A stretch of DNA of 64,000 nucleotides from JBLUOA01 sp048060095. Lineage in GTDB: Bacteria; Pseudomonadota; Alphaproteobacteria; Rhodobacterales; Rhodobacteraceae. The notes under the pieces are model-generated. The model was not told where the DNA came from and made no database searches. It worked only from the letters and a program-made list of their open reading frames with translations. Both the position numbers and the translations under genes were made by a program. The DNA is taken from assembly GCF_048060095.1 (NCBI RefSeq), contig NZ_JBLUOA010000002.1, forward strand, positions 1 through 64,000, given 5' to 3'. Below, in pieces: positions 26,371 through 35,973 of this stretch; the first letter of the stretch is position 1, and each line of letters begins with the position of its first letter.

Positions 26371-27609
26371 ATGCCGCTGTTGGTGATGAAATTCGGGGGC
26401 ACGTCTGTCGGCTCTCTTGATCGTATCCGCCGCGCGGCGAAGCGCGTGGGCGTTGAGGTGGCAAAAGGCTACGACGTGATCGTCATCGTGTCAGCCATGT
26501 CCGGCAAAACCAACGAACTTGTCGGCTGGGTCTCCGAAACGTCGGCCATGTTTGACGCGCGGGAATACGACGCGGTTGTCAGCTCTGGCGAAAACGTCAC
26601 AGCCGGGCTGATGGCACTGACCTTGCAGGAAATGGATGTTCCGGCCCGCAGTTGGCAAGGTTGGCAAGTTCCGGTCAAAACGACGTCCGCGCACTCTTCT
26701 GCCCGGATTGAGGAAATCCCGACCGAACATCTGATGGCCAAGTTCGACGAAGGCATGCGGGTTGCTGTTGTCGCCGGGTTTCAGGGCGTCAGCCCCGAGG
26801 GGCGGATCACCACACTCGGGCGTGGCGGATCAGACACCACCGCCGTGGCCTTCGCCGCCGCCTTTGGTGCGGAGCGCTGCGATATCTATACTGATGTCGA
26901 TGGCGTCTACACGACCGACCCCCGGATCAGCCCGAAGGCCCGGAAGCTCGAAAAAATCGCGTATGAGGAAATGCTGGAACTCGCGTCGCTGGGCGCGAAA
27001 GTTCTGCAAACCCGCTCTGTCGAGCTCGCAATGCGCTTTCACGTCAAGCTGCGTGTCTTGTCGAGCTTTGAGGAATACGACGAAAACGCTGGCACCCTAG
27101 TCTGTGCCGAGGAGGATATCATGGAATCCAATGTTGTCGCCGGCGTCGCCTATTCGCGTGACGAAGCGAAAGTGACGTTAATCTCGGTCGCTGACCGTCC
27201 GGGTATTGCCGCCGCCATCTTCGGTCCGCTGTCTGATGCGGGCGTAAACGTCGATATGATCGTTCAGAACATCGCCGAAGAAGGTCGCACCGATATGACC
27301 TTCTCCTGCCCCACCGATCAGGTGAAACGCGCGGAACGGGCGATGGAAGAAGCAAAGACATCCGGCGAAATCAACTATCATGACATCGTTGCCGATACCG
27401 ATGTTGCGAAGATCTCTGTCGTTGGGATCGGGATGCGCAGCCAGTCCGGTATCGCCGCCCGGATGTTCGAAGTTTTGTCGAACGAGGGGATCAACATCAA
27501 GGTTATCACGACCTCTGAAATCAAGATTTCTGTTTTGATCGACCGAAAATATATGGAACTCGCCGTCCAAGCCCTGCATGATGCTTTCGAGTTGGAGAAA
27601 GCGGTTTAG
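26371..27609 (+). CDS. lysC: Aspartate kinase
   Basis: The 412-residue enzyme has the kinase motif MPLLVMKFGGTSVG at the N-terminus, GRGGSDTTAVA and two C-terminal ACT domains (from about residue 265) that sense lysine and threonine. It phosphorylates aspartate, the first step to lysine, methionine and threonine; threonine synthase lies at 35970-37358. The ATG at 26371 agrees with relatives; an in-frame TTG at 26344 and ATG at 26359 are alternatives. It is followed after six bases by ptsP, a pairing common in Rhodobacterales. Confidence 0.93.
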   Translation: MPLLVMKFGGTSVGSLDRIRRAAKRVGVEVAKGYDVIVIVSAMSGKTNELVGWVSETSAMFDAREYDAVVSSGENVTAGLMALTLQEMDVPARSWQGWQVPVKTTSAHSSARIEEIPTEHLMAKFDEGMRVAVVAGFQGVSPEGRITTLGRGGSDTTAVAFAAAFGAERCDIYTDVDGVYTTDPRISPKARKLEKIAYEEMLELASLGAKVLQTRSVELAMRFHVKLRVLSSFEEYDENAGTLVCAEEDIMESNVVAGVAYSRDEAKVTLISVADRPGIAAAIFGPLSDAGVNVDMIVQNIAEEGRTDMTFSCPTDQVKRAERAMEEAKTSGEINYHDIVADTDVAKISVVGIGMRSQSGIAARMFEVLSNEGINIKVITTSEIKISVLIDRKYMELAVQALHDAFELEKAV

Positions 27610-27615
27610 GGGCCA

Positions 27616-29853
27616 ATGGCCGAACAAACAGAAAGCGAAAGCCGCAAGCTTCTCGGGCGTCTGCGCGAAGCTTTGGCCGAAGATAGCGCGGGTCAGGAAC
27701 GGCTCGATCGTATCACCCATCTGATCGCGGACTCCATGCAGACCGAGGTTTGCTCGATCTATCTGTTCCGCGACGATGAAACGCTGGAACTCTGCGCCAC
27801 AGAGGGGCTGAACCGCGAATCCGTCCACCAAACACGCCTGAAAATCGGTGAAGGTCTGGTAGGCCGCGTCGCGCGCTTTGCGGTACCCGTGAACACAGCC
27901 AACGCGCCCAGCGAAAAGGGCTTTCGTTTTATGCCCGAAACGGGGGAGGAGATTTACTCCTCCTTCCTGGGCGTGCCGATCCAGCGTCTGGGCGAACGGC
28001 TTGGCGTTTTGGTCGTGCAGTCCAAAGTCGACCGCGAATATTCCGAGGATGAGGTTTACGCCCTCGAAGTCGTTGCGATGGTTCTGGCCGAAATGACCGA
28101 ACTCGGCGCGTTTGTCGGCGAAGGCGCCGCGCTGTCCGCGCGCCACCAGCGACCGGTGATGATAAACGGGGCCGTCGCGCAGGAAGGCGTTGCCGAAGGG
28201 CATATCTACCTGCACGAACCGCGGGTCGTGATCACCAACCCCATCGCTGACGATCCGCACGCCGAGCTTGCCCGCCTGCAAGAAGCGGTTGAGGAGCTTC
28301 GCGTGTCCGTCGACGACATGCTGACAACGGCCAAGACCGGCGATAAAGAGCAATATCAAGTCCTTGAAGCCTACCGGATGTTCGCAAACTCCAAAGGCTG
28401 GATGCGCCGGATGGAGGAAGACATCGCCCGCGGGCTCTCCGCCGAAGCGGCTGTGGAAAAAGAACAATCATCGGCTCGTGCACGCATGTCGCAAGTGCCT
28501 GACGCCTATCTGCGCGACCGCCTGCACGACCTTGACGATCTGTCAAACCGCCTGCTGCGCATCCTGACCGGGCAAGGGTCGGATACGGGGGCCACGCTGC
28601 CCGATAATCCGATCCTCGTCGCCCGCAATATCGGCCCCGGAGAGTTGCTGGAATACGGGCGCAGCCTGAAGGGTATCGTGCTTGAGGAAGGCTCCGTCGG
28701 GTCGCACGCAACAATTGTCGCGCGGGCGCTGGCGATACCGCTGGTGATCCACGCCCAGCGCATCACGACCGAGGCGTTAAACGGCGATGTCGTGATGGTT
28801 GATGGCGAACAGGGCATCGTTCACCTCAGACCAGACGAAACAGTCGTCGCAGCCTTCCGCGACAAGATCGCGATGCAGGCCGAGGCGCAGGAACGCTACA
28901 CCTCAATCCGCGAAAAACCCGCCGAAACGCTTTCGGGCGAAACGATTACGCTCACGATGAACGCGGGGCTGATGGCGGATCTTCCATCGCTCGAAAATTC
29001 GGGCGCCGAAGGCGTGGGCCTGTTTCGCACGGAACTTCAGTTCCTGATCCGCAGCAAAGTTCCCCGCCGGGGAGAGCTTGCCGCGCTTTATTCCCGCGTT
29101 CTGGATGCGGCCCACGGCAAGCCCGTCGTATTCCGAACCCTTGATATTGGGTCGGACAAGGTTCTGCCCTACATGACCCGGCAAGACGAACCAAACCCCG
29201 CACTTGGCTGGCGGGCGATCCGCGTCGGCCTTGATAAGCCGGGCGTCATGCGGATGCAGGCGCAGGCATTCCTGAGGGCCGCGCATGGTCGTCCGATTTC
29301 CATTATGTTTCCGATGGTTGCCCAGTTTGAGGAATTCAAAGCCGCCCGTGACCTGCTGCTGCGTGAGGTTGAGCGGGAGCGAGCACTTGGCCACATCTTG
29401 CCCGAAGACCTGAAAATCGGTGCGATGCTGGAAACACCCTCCCTCGCCTTCGCGCCGCGCCAGTTTTTTGAGATGGCGGATTTCATTTCAATCGGCGGTA
29501 ATGACTTAAAGCAGTTCTTCTTCGCCGCCGACCGCGAAAACGAACTTGTCCGGCGGCGCTACGATACGCTGAATGTCAGCTTCCTGACGCTGATCGAACA
29601 AATCGTCGCGCGGTGCGCTGAAACCAACACTCCGGTTTCCTTCTGCGGTGAGGATGCCGGGCGACCGCTGGAAGCGCTTTGTTTTGCGGCGATGGGCCTT
29701 CGGTCCCTGTCGATGCGCCCGGCATCTATAGGCCCGGTCAAAAGCGTGCTGCGCCGCACTGACCTGACCGAACTGCGCAAAGTCATTGACGAAGCGCGGG
29801 AGCGTGGCGATCAATCCGTCAGAAAAGCCGTCCGCGCCTGGGTCCAGTCATAA
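27616..29853 (+). CDS. ptsP: Phosphoenolpyruvate-protein phosphotransferase PtsP (EI-Ntr)
   Basis: The 745-residue protein has an N-terminal GAF domain (about residues 18-165), the mobile phosphohistidine domain with GSHATIVARA (about 358-367) and the C-terminal PEP barrel (FRTLDIGSDK, GGNDLKQFFFAADRE, FCGEDAGRP). EI-Ntr passes phosphate from PEP to NPr and EIIA-Ntr, a regulatory chain for nitrogen, potassium and polymer metabolism. AGGGG precedes the ATG. It overlaps the convergent GNAT gene by six bases. Confidence 0.93.
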   Translation: MAEQTESESRKLLGRLREALAEDSAGQERLDRITHLIADSMQTEVCSIYLFRDDETLELCATEGLNRESVHQTRLKIGEGLVGRVARFAVPVNTANAPSEKGFRFMPETGEEIYSSFLGVPIQRLGERLGVLVVQSKVDREYSEDEVYALEVVAMVLAEMTELGAFVGEGAALSARHQRPVMINGAVAQEGVAEGHIYLHEPRVVITNPIADDPHAELARLQEAVEELRVSVDDMLTTAKTGDKEQYQVLEAYRMFANSKGWMRRMEEDIARGLSAEAAVEKEQSSARARMSQVPDAYLRDRLHDLDDLSNRLLRILTGQGSDTGATLPDNPILVARNIGPGELLEYGRSLKGIVLEEGSVGSHATIVARALAIPLVIHAQRITTEALNGDVVMVDGEQGIVHLRPDETVVAAFRDKIAMQAEAQERYTSIREKPAETLSGETITLTMNAGLMADLPSLENSGAEGVGLFRTELQFLIRSKVPRRGELAALYSRVLDAAHGKPVVFRTLDIGSDKVLPYMTRQDEPNPALGWRAIRVGLDKPGVMRMQAQAFLRAAHGRPISIMFPMVAQFEEFKAARDLLLREVERERALGHILPEDLKIGAMLETPSLAFAPRQFFEMADFISIGGNDLKQFFFAADRENELVRRRYDTLNVSFLTLIEQIVARCAETNTPVSFCGEDAGRPLEALCFAAMGLRSLSMRPASIGPVKSVLRRTDLTELRKVIDEARERGDQSVRKAVRAWVQS

Positions 29854-30417
29854 ATCCGGGCTGACTGCGGGTACGTCGAATTTCGTAACCGCTCCGCGCA
29901 CGCCATCCCACCCGTCATCGGCCAGGCTGATCCCCAAAACACGGTCGCGGTTCGTCGGCGGCGGCATCTCCACCCCCTCCAGCCGTTTAAAGCCGTAGCG
30001 GCCGTAATAAGGCGCGTCGCCAACCAGCATAACGCGCGTCCAGCCAAGGTGTTTCGCCGCGTCAAGGCTATGCCGGATCAGTGATCCACCGACGCCTTCG
30101 CCCTGATGTGTCGGGTGGACAGCAACCGGACCAAGCAACAGCGCGGGCTGCCCGCCGACGCGGACCGGCCAGTATCGGATGGCCCCGGCGACGATCCCGC
30201 TTGGATCGCGCACGACGAAAGACAGGTCTGAAACGCAAGGCACGTCATCCCGCAGGCGATAAGACGACAACGCCTCTCGCCCCGGTGCGAAGCACAGATC
30301 ATATAGCGCCTCGACCTCCCACCAGTCCTCGGCGGTTTCCTGACTTAGCTCAAACAACGCGGCCTGTCCCCTTACCGACGCCCCTGATCGGATTTCTGCT
30401 GGAAAGGGGCGTAGCAC
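29848..30417 (-). CDS. GNAT family N-acetyltransferase
   Basis: The 189-residue protein carries the GNAT acetyl-CoA motif in the segment LLGPVAVHPTHQGEGVGGSL and the following VGDAPYYGRYGF, as in YhbS-type acetyltransferases. The start seems to be GTG at 30417. Its substrate is unknown. It is convergent with ptsP and divergent from the flavin reductase gene. It is distant from the pse locus, so a PseH role is not suggested by context. Confidence 0.85.
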   Translation of the reverse strand: MLRPFPAEIRSGASVRGQAALFELSQETAEDWWEVEALYDLCFAPGREALSSYRLRDDVPCVSDLSFVVRDPSGIVAGAIRYWPVRVGGQPALLLGPVAVHPTHQGEGVGGSLIRHSLDAAKHLGWTRVMLVGDAPYYGRYGFKRLEGVEMPPPTNRDRVLGISLADDGWDGVRGAVTKFDVPAVSPDL

Positions 30418-30451
30418 GGCGTTACCTGTTGGGCAAACATCAGGAGCCCGA

Positions 30452-31057
30452 ATGTTCTACCGCCCCGAAGACGGACACAATCTGCCGCACAACCCGTTCA
30501 ACGCAATCGTCACACCCCGGCCAATCGGCTGGATTTCAAGCCGTTCGGCGGATAGGTTGGACAATCTGGCGCCCTATTCGTTCTTCAACGCGGTCGCGTA
30601 TGAGCCGCCGCAGGTCATGTTCGCCTCGACCAGCGCAAAGCCCGATCAGAACGGCACCAAGGACAGCGTCGCGAATATTCGCGAAACCGGGGCGTTCTGC
30701 GTCAACATCGTGGAATACGCCGCCCGCGACGTGATGAACGCGACCTCGGCCCCGAAACCTGCAGGCGTTGACGAATTCGCAACTGCGGGCATCACCAAAG
30801 CGGAATGCGAAACCATCGCCTGCGCCCGAGTCGCTGATGCGCCTGCATCGCTCGAATGCAAGCTGACGCAGATCGTGGAACTGCCCGGCACCGCAAATTT
30901 CGTCGTGTTCGGAGAGGTGACAGGCATCCACATGCGCGATGACTGCGTGAAGGACGGGATGTTCGGCATCACCACCTACCAGCCGCTCGCGCGGCTTGGC
31001 TATCACGACTACACCCGCGTGACAGAGATTTTCCCTCTGACGCGCCCGAAAGACTGA
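30452..31057 (+). CDS. Flavin reductase-like domain protein
   Basis: The 201-residue protein has the FMN-binding split-barrel pattern (NAIVTPRPIGWISS near the start, PYSFFNAVAYEPPQVMF, TGAFCVN). Family members bind FMN and either reduce free flavin or act as small oxidoreductases. It ends 11 bases before mtnP and is probably cotranscribed, though no functional link is evident. Confidence 0.87.
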   Translation: MFYRPEDGHNLPHNPFNAIVTPRPIGWISSRSADRLDNLAPYSFFNAVAYEPPQVMFASTSAKPDQNGTKDSVANIRETGAFCVNIVEYAARDVMNATSAPKPAGVDEFATAGITKAECETIACARVADAPASLECKLTQIVELPGTANFVVFGEVTGIHMRDDCVKDGMFGITTYQPLARLGYHDYTRVTEIFPLTRPKD

Positions 31058-31068
31058 GGAGAACAGGC

Positions 31069-31941
31069 ATGGACACGATGATCGGTGTAATCGGAGGCTC
31101 CGGCCTTTATGAGATCGACGGGCTGCAAGACGCAACGTGGCAAGCGGTTGAAACGCCTTGGGGCGCGCCCTCGGACGAAATCCTGACGGGTGAGGTTGAT
31201 GGGGTGAAAATGGCGTTCCTGCCGCGCCACGGACGAGGGCACACTCATAGCCCAACGACAGTGCCCTACCGCGCGAATATCGACGCGCTGAAGCGGTTGG
31301 GTGTGACGGATGTGATCTCAGTCTCGGCCTGTGGGTCGTTCCGCGAAGAAATGGCACCCGGCGATTTCGTCATTGTGGATCAGTTCATCGACCGGACCTT
31401 CGCCCGCGAAAAATCATTCTTCGGCACGGGGTGCGTCGCCCACGTATCGGTCGCCAACCCGACTTGCCCACGCCTGTCCGCCGCTTGCCTGACGGCCGCC
31501 ATCGACAGCGGCATTACCGTCCATGACGGCGGCACGTATCTGGCCATGGAAGGGCCGCAGTTTTCGACCCTCGCGGAATCCAAGATGTATCGCGAAAGCT
31601 GGGGCTGCGACGTGATCGGCATGACCAACATGCCCGAAGCGAAACTCGCCCGCGAGGCAGAGCTGTGCTACGCCTCGGTCGCGATGATCACCGACTACGA
31701 CAGCTGGCACCCCGACCATGGCGAAGTGGACGTGACGCAGATCATCCAAACGCTGATGGGCAACGCAGACAAGGCGCGATCAATGGTGCAGCGCTTGCCG
31801 AATCTGCTGGGCGCAGACCGCACCCCCTGCCCGCACGGCTGCGACCGCGCGCTGGAATTTGCGGTCCTGACGCAACCCGATGCCCGTGACCCAGAGGTTG
31901 TTGCGAAACTGGACGCGGTGGCGGTACGAGTGCTGGGTTAG
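31069..31941 (+). CDS. mtnP: S-methyl-5'-thioadenosine phosphorylase
   Basis: The 290-residue enzyme shows the MTAP family motifs IGVIGGSGLYEIDGL, PRHGRGHTHSPTTVPYRANIDAL-type phosphate/base contacts, MEGPQFSTLAES and NMPEAKLAREAELCY. It splits methylthioadenosine to adenine and methylthioribose-1-phosphate. The next gene, apt, salvages the adenine to AMP, so the pair forms a short recycling route for polyamine- and quorum-signal-derived MTA. Confidence 0.95.
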   Translation: MDTMIGVIGGSGLYEIDGLQDATWQAVETPWGAPSDEILTGEVDGVKMAFLPRHGRGHTHSPTTVPYRANIDALKRLGVTDVISVSACGSFREEMAPGDFVIVDQFIDRTFAREKSFFGTGCVAHVSVANPTCPRLSAACLTAAIDSGITVHDGGTYLAMEGPQFSTLAESKMYRESWGCDVIGMTNMPEAKLAREAELCYASVAMITDYDSWHPDHGEVDVTQIIQTLMGNADKARSMVQRLPNLLGADRTPCPHGCDRALEFAVLTQPDARDPEVVAKLDAVAVRVLG

Positions 31942-32030
31942 CCTGCGTCCTTGTCCGCCGATTTCCGCCTTTGCCTCAGCCGCAGACTGTTTTAGGTGTA
32001 AGGGCGGTCTGAATTTCCGCTGGAGCCCTC

Positions 32031-32558
32031 ATGCAGGTCAAAGATTACATCCGCACCATCGTCGATTTCCCTCATGAAGGTATCATGTTTCGGGACGTGA
32101 CCACGTTGTTCGCCGACGCGCGCGGTTTTCGGATGGCGATTGACCAAATGCTGCTGCCCTACGCGGGGGAGCGGATTGACAAAGTCGTCGGGCTTGAGGC
32201 GCGCGGGTTCATTCTTGGCGGCGCGATTGCGCACCAATTGTCGGTGGGCTTTGTGCCGATCCGCAAAAAGGGCAAACTGCCCGGCACGACGATCAGTCAG
32301 GACTATGCGCTTGAATATGGCGAGGCGATCATGGAGATCCATGACGACGCCTTGCAGCCCGGCGAAAAGATCTTGGTTGTCGACGACCTACTCGCCACCG
32401 GTGGCACGGCAGAGGCGGGTATCAAACTGATCGAACGCTTGGGCGCCGAAATTGTGGGTTGCGCCTTCATCATTGACCTGCCTGAACTTGGTGGCCGCGC
32501 CAAGCTGGAAACCCTCGGGATGGATGTATTTTCCCTCTGCGAATTCGAGGGCGCGTAA
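32031..32558 (+). CDS. apt: Adenine phosphoribosyltransferase
   Basis: The 175-residue protein has the PRPP-binding loop ILVVDDLLATGGTAEA (about residues 113-128) and the APRT features GLEARGFILGGAIA and VPIRKKGKLPG. It converts adenine and PRPP to AMP. It follows mtnP by about 90 bases on the same strand and ends before a hairpin shared with the convergent oxidase gene. Confidence 0.95.
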   Translation: MQVKDYIRTIVDFPHEGIMFRDVTTLFADARGFRMAIDQMLLPYAGERIDKVVGLEARGFILGGAIAHQLSVGFVPIRKKGKLPGTTISQDYALEYGEAIMEIHDDALQPGEKILVVDDLLATGGTAEAGIKLIERLGAEIVGCAFIIDLPELGGRAKLETLGMDVFSLCEFEGA

Positions 32559-32634
32559 AGGTTCTGGTAACCCTTCCCGCCTATAGCTGAGGCGTCCGTT
32601 ACCCACGGATGTTGCTTGCACACACGTAGCGAAT

Positions 32635-32668
32635 TGGTCGCCCTGCCGGGGTTTCGGTGGGGCGACCA
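32635..32668. terminator. Bidirectional terminator-like hairpin
   Basis: TGGTCGCCC and GGGCGACCA form a perfect 9-pair stem around a 16-base loop, between the convergent apt and FAD-oxidase genes. There is no long T-run, so termination strength is uncertain. Confidence 0.5.
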
Positions 32669-32674
32669 GACTGC

Positions 32675-34096
32675 TTAGTCCGGCACCGCCAGCACCGCCC
32701 CCGGATTCATAATTCCATTCGGATCGAGCGCCGCCTTGATCGTCCGCATCGCGGACAGCTTTGTCGGATCGCCATAGCGCTCCAGCTCCGCCCGTTTCAG
32801 ACGACCCACGCCATGTTCAGCGCTGAAAGAGCCGCCGAAAGCGTGGACGAGGTCATGCACGGCCCGCTCAACCTCATCTTTTCTGTCGTAATAGCTTTCG
32901 CGCGCCTCACCCTTCGGCGGATAGACGTTGTAGTGTAGATTGCCGTCCCCGACATGCCCGAAACAATTGATGCGGAACGGGCCAATCGCCGCGATGCGCG
33001 CCCACCCTTGTGCAATGAACTCCGGCAACGCACCAAGCGGGACAGAGATATCGTGGCTAACCACCGCGCCGATGCGCTTGTTCGCCTCGGGGATCATTTC
33101 GCGGACGGTCCAAAATTCCGCCCGCTGCGCCTCCGACTGGGCGATCAGCCCGTCGGTGACAAGCCCCTGCTTAGCGCCATCCTCAAACAGATCGGTCAGC
33201 ACGTCGGCAGCGGGTGTGCCGCCAGCCAGCCCCAATTCGACCAGCACCATCCATTCAGGCGGCGTGGGGAAAGGCTGGCGGGTTTCGGCAACGGTCTCGG
33301 TCAGGAACTCAAGCCCGGTCCGGTGGATCAGTTCAAACGCGCTAACGGCGCCGCCGACACGGGCTTGGGTCAACGACAGCATGGACAACGCGGCGGCAGG
33401 GTCGGGAACGACAAACAGCGCGGTTCCGACATTCGCCGGACGCGGAAACAGCTTGAGTGAGGCCGCCGTAATGACGCCAAGAGTGCCCTCGGCACCGATC
33501 AGCAGGTTCCGCAGGTCGTATCCGGTGTTGTCCTTCCGCAGCCTGCTTAGCCCGTGCCAGATTTCACCGGTTGGCAGCACCGCCTCAAGCCCCAGACACA
33601 AATCGCGGGCGTTCCCGTAGCGCAGTACGTTGACGCCGCCGGCATTGGTCGAAAGAACCCCGCCGACACGACAACTGCCCTCGGACGCGAGAGACAGCGG
33701 GAACAAGCGGTCAGCCTCCGCCGCCGCTGTCTGAACGTCGGAAAGGACGCCCCCCGCCTCAGCGATCATCACATTCTCGGCCGGGTAGGTCGCGCGGACC
33801 TTCGCCATACGCTCCAGCGACAGAACAACCGGGTCCGGTCCTTCGGACAAGACCTGCCCGCCAACCAAGCCCGTGCCTCCGCCATATGGGACAATGCCGA
33901 CCTTTGCCGCGTTGCAAGCGCTGACAATCGCCGCGACCTCTTTAACCGTTCGTGGGGCGACGAGTATGCCGCCCGCCCCGCGAAAGCTGCGGCGCGGCTC
34001 TTCCAGATAGGCAGGGGTTAGCGGGCGAAAAACAGCCTCATCAACCACGCCAGCCAAGGTGCTGCGAAACGTATCATCGGCAGGGTTGAGCGGCAT
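32675..34096 (-). CDS. FAD-linked oxidase (D-lactate/D-2-hydroxyacid dehydrogenase, GlcD-like)
   Basis: The 473-residue protein has a FAD_binding_4 domain (VPYGGGTGLVGGQ at about residues 69-81, STNAGGVNVLRYGNARD) and a FAD-oxidase C-terminal domain with FGHVGDGNLHYNVYPP and SAEHGVGRLKR. This branch includes D-2-hydroxyglutarate, D-lactate and glycolate dehydrogenases passing electrons to the respiratory chain. No glcE/glcF partner is adjacent, so a single-subunit D-2-hydroxyacid dehydrogenase is more likely than glycolate oxidase. Confidence 0.88.
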   Translation of the reverse strand: MPLNPADDTFRSTLAGVVDEAVFRPLTPAYLEEPRRSFRGAGGILVAPRTVKEVAAIVSACNAAKVGIVPYGGGTGLVGGQVLSEGPDPVVLSLERMAKVRATYPAENVMIAEAGGVLSDVQTAAAEADRLFPLSLASEGSCRVGGVLSTNAGGVNVLRYGNARDLCLGLEAVLPTGEIWHGLSRLRKDNTGYDLRNLLIGAEGTLGVITAASLKLFPRPANVGTALFVVPDPAAALSMLSLTQARVGGAVSAFELIHRTGLEFLTETVAETRQPFPTPPEWMVLVELGLAGGTPAADVLTDLFEDGAKQGLVTDGLIAQSEAQRAEFWTVREMIPEANKRIGAVVSHDISVPLGALPEFIAQGWARIAAIGPFRINCFGHVGDGNLHYNVYPPKGEARESYYDRKDEVERAVHDLVHAFGGSFSAEHGVGRLKRAELERYGDPTKLSAMRTIKAALDPNGIMNPGAVLAVPD

Positions 34097-34126
34097 GAAT
34101 GCTCCTTGCCTCGGTCAACTCAGCGA

Positions 34127-34711
34127 TCAGCCGGTGGCCGTCTTGCCCCGGCGATCAAGGCGCAGATTGGCATAGAGAACGTGAGTGCGCCAGCGACCGT
34201 TGATCTGAAGATAGCTTTGCGCGACACCTTCGTATTTGAACCCGGTTTTCTCCAACACGCCGCGGGACGCCTTGTTTTCCGGCAGGCACGCGGCTTCGAC
34301 CCGGCTGAGGTCGAGCGTGTTGAAAGCGTAGTGAACGACAGCCTCAATCGCCTCGCGCATATAGCCCTGCCGTGCATAGGGCGCGCCCGTCCAATAGCCC
34401 AAGGTTGCCGCCTGCGCCGGTCCGCGCCGGATCGTGTCGAGCGTCACCGCCCCAAGCAGCGCATCATCGCTGCGCCGGATCAGGAACAGCGGCACGGCGG
34501 TCCCACTGGTGATAGACCGCTGCGCCCAGTAGACCCGGTTGGTGAAGGATTTGCGGGTGAAATGGTCGTTTGCCCAGTTCGGCTCCCACGGGGTCAGGAA
34601 ATCCGTGCTGTTTCGACGCAGATCAACCCAGCTTCGATGGTCGCCATGTGCCGGAGGGCGAAGCGTCATGCGCTCCGTCTCAATCCGAATTTTCCGGCGA
34701 CGGCCAATCAT
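34127..34711 (-). CDS. GNAT N-acetyltransferase, RimJ/RimL type
   Basis: The 194-residue protein begins with the RimJ-like pattern IETERMTLRPPAHGDHRSW and has the acetyl-CoA-binding GYWTGAPYARQGYMREA segment and the LPENKASRGVLEKTGF motif. Family members acetylate N-termini of ribosomal proteins or amino-acid-like substrates. Its ATG overlaps the M16 peptidase stop (TGATG), so the two are translationally coupled, as is usual in this group of bacteria. Confidence 0.88.
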   Translation of the reverse strand: MIGRRRKIRIETERMTLRPPAHGDHRSWVDLRRNSTDFLTPWEPNWANDHFTRKSFTNRVYWAQRSITSGTAVPLFLIRRSDDALLGAVTLDTIRRGPAQAATLGYWTGAPYARQGYMREAIEAVVHYAFNTLDLSRVEAACLPENKASRGVLEKTGFKYEGVAQSYLQINGRWRTHVLYANLRLDRRGKTATG

Positions 34712-35973
34712 CAGGCAACGAGCCTTTGCTTCAGGTCCGCGACCGAGGGCGCCCCTTCGATTGGGCCGTAAAGCGCAAGGCTCGGCTTTGCCTGCCCGGC
34801 GATCCGCGCCGCGTAATCGCGCACCATCGCGGTATCAACCGCGTCGATCTTCTCAACAACTTCCGGAATGCTCGGCACCCGCCCCCAGATCGCCGTCATC
34901 CTCGCCAAACGCTCCGCCCGGTTCGATGGGTTTTCAAGGCCCATCAGCAATCCGGCCTTCATCTGCGCACGGGCCCGCGCGGTTTCGGCGTCGGACATAT
35001 CATCGGCCGCGCGCTTCAACTCATCCACGGTGATCGTCGAAAGCTCAGCTATCTGGTCAGCGCTCGTGCCCGCATAGATCGTCGTCATCCCGGTGTCGGC
35101 ATAGGCTCCGGCTTGCGCGAAGATCGTGTAGCAAAGCCCTCTTTTCTCGCGAATTTCCTGAAACAAGCGCGACGACATTCCGCCACCCATCGCGCCCGCG
35201 TAGACCTGTGCGGTATAGATGTCCGGGTCGCGATAGCTGGCGCTTTCAAGGGCAAGGGCGAAGTGCGCCTGTTCAAGTCCCTTCACCTCTCGCCGCTCGC
35301 CACCGGTATATTTTGCCGGTTGGGCGTCGGTCGCGACGCCGCGTTTCAAATCGCTGAACAACACCTCCGCCCGGCGCACGATATCGTCGTGATCTACTGC
35401 GCCCGCCGCTGCAAGGATCATGCGTTCAGGGCCGTAGTGCCGCGCGACGAACTGCAACAATTCGGCGCGGGTGAAGGCGCTGACACGCTCTGCCGGGCCG
35501 AGGATGGTGCGCCCGATGGGTTGGTCGGGATACGCTTCTTCCTGCAACCAATCGAAGATTACGTCGTCTGGCGTGTCGAGCGATTGGCCGATCTCTTGCA
35601 AAATCACACCGCGCTCTGTTTCGATCTCATGGTCTTCGAAAGTGGGGTTGAGCAAAATGTCCGAGATCACATCAAGCGCGAGCGGCACGTCGTCTTTCAG
35701 AACGCGGGCGTAATAGGCTGTCGTCTCGCGGCTGGTGTAGGCGTTGATATGGCCGCCAACGTCCTCAATCGCTTCGGCAATATCGACGGAGCTGCGCGTG
35801 GTCGTTCCCTTGAACGCCATATGCTCAAGAAAATGGGCGATGCCGTTCTGTTCCGGCAATTCATCGCGGCCGCCGGCGGTGATCCAGATTCCAAGGGACG
35901 CGGACAGAAGGCCGGGCATGGGCTCCGTTACAATGCGGAACCCGTTTGAAAGGGTATGAAACTCAACACTCAC
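34711..35973 (-). CDS. M16 family zinc peptidase (mitochondrial-processing-peptidase-like)
   Basis: The 420-residue protein has the inverted zinc motif HFLEH at residues 47-51 and the downstream glutamate ligand in ETERGVILQEI. The length and GRDELPEQNGIAHFLEH context match the soluble single-domain peptidases close to the beta subunit of mitochondrial processing peptidase. The start is GTG at 35973, overlapping the thrC stop by four bases. The thrC-M16-rimJ chain is conserved in Rhodobacterales. Confidence 0.92.
   Translation of the reverse strand: MSVEFHTLSNGFRIVTEPMPGLLSASLGIWITAGGRDELPEQNGIAHFLEHMAFKGTTTRSSVDIAEAIEDVGGHINAYTSRETTAYYARVLKDDVPLALDVISDILLNPTFEDHEIETERGVILQEIGQSLDTPDDVIFDWLQEEAYPDQPIGRTILGPAERVSAFTRAELLQFVARHYGPERMILAAAGAVDHDDIVRRAEVLFSDLKRGVATDAQPAKYTGGERREVKGLEQAHFALALESASYRDPDIYTAQVYAGAMGGGMSSRLFQEIREKRGLCYTIFAQAGAYADTGMTTIYAGTSADQIAELSTITVDELKRAADDMSDAETARARAQMKAGLLMGLENPSNRAERLARMTAIWGRVPSIPEVVEKIDAVDTAMVRDYAARIAGQAKPSLALYGPIEGAPSVADLKQRLVA

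Noticed and set aside
27178..28467. 429-codon minus-strand frame across lysC and ptsP
   Set aside because: It spans the junction of two conserved sense genes and has no motif.
29848..30417. GNAT protein as the missing PseH
   Set aside because: It lies several genes away, groups by motif with YhbS-type enzymes and has no link to the pse genes.
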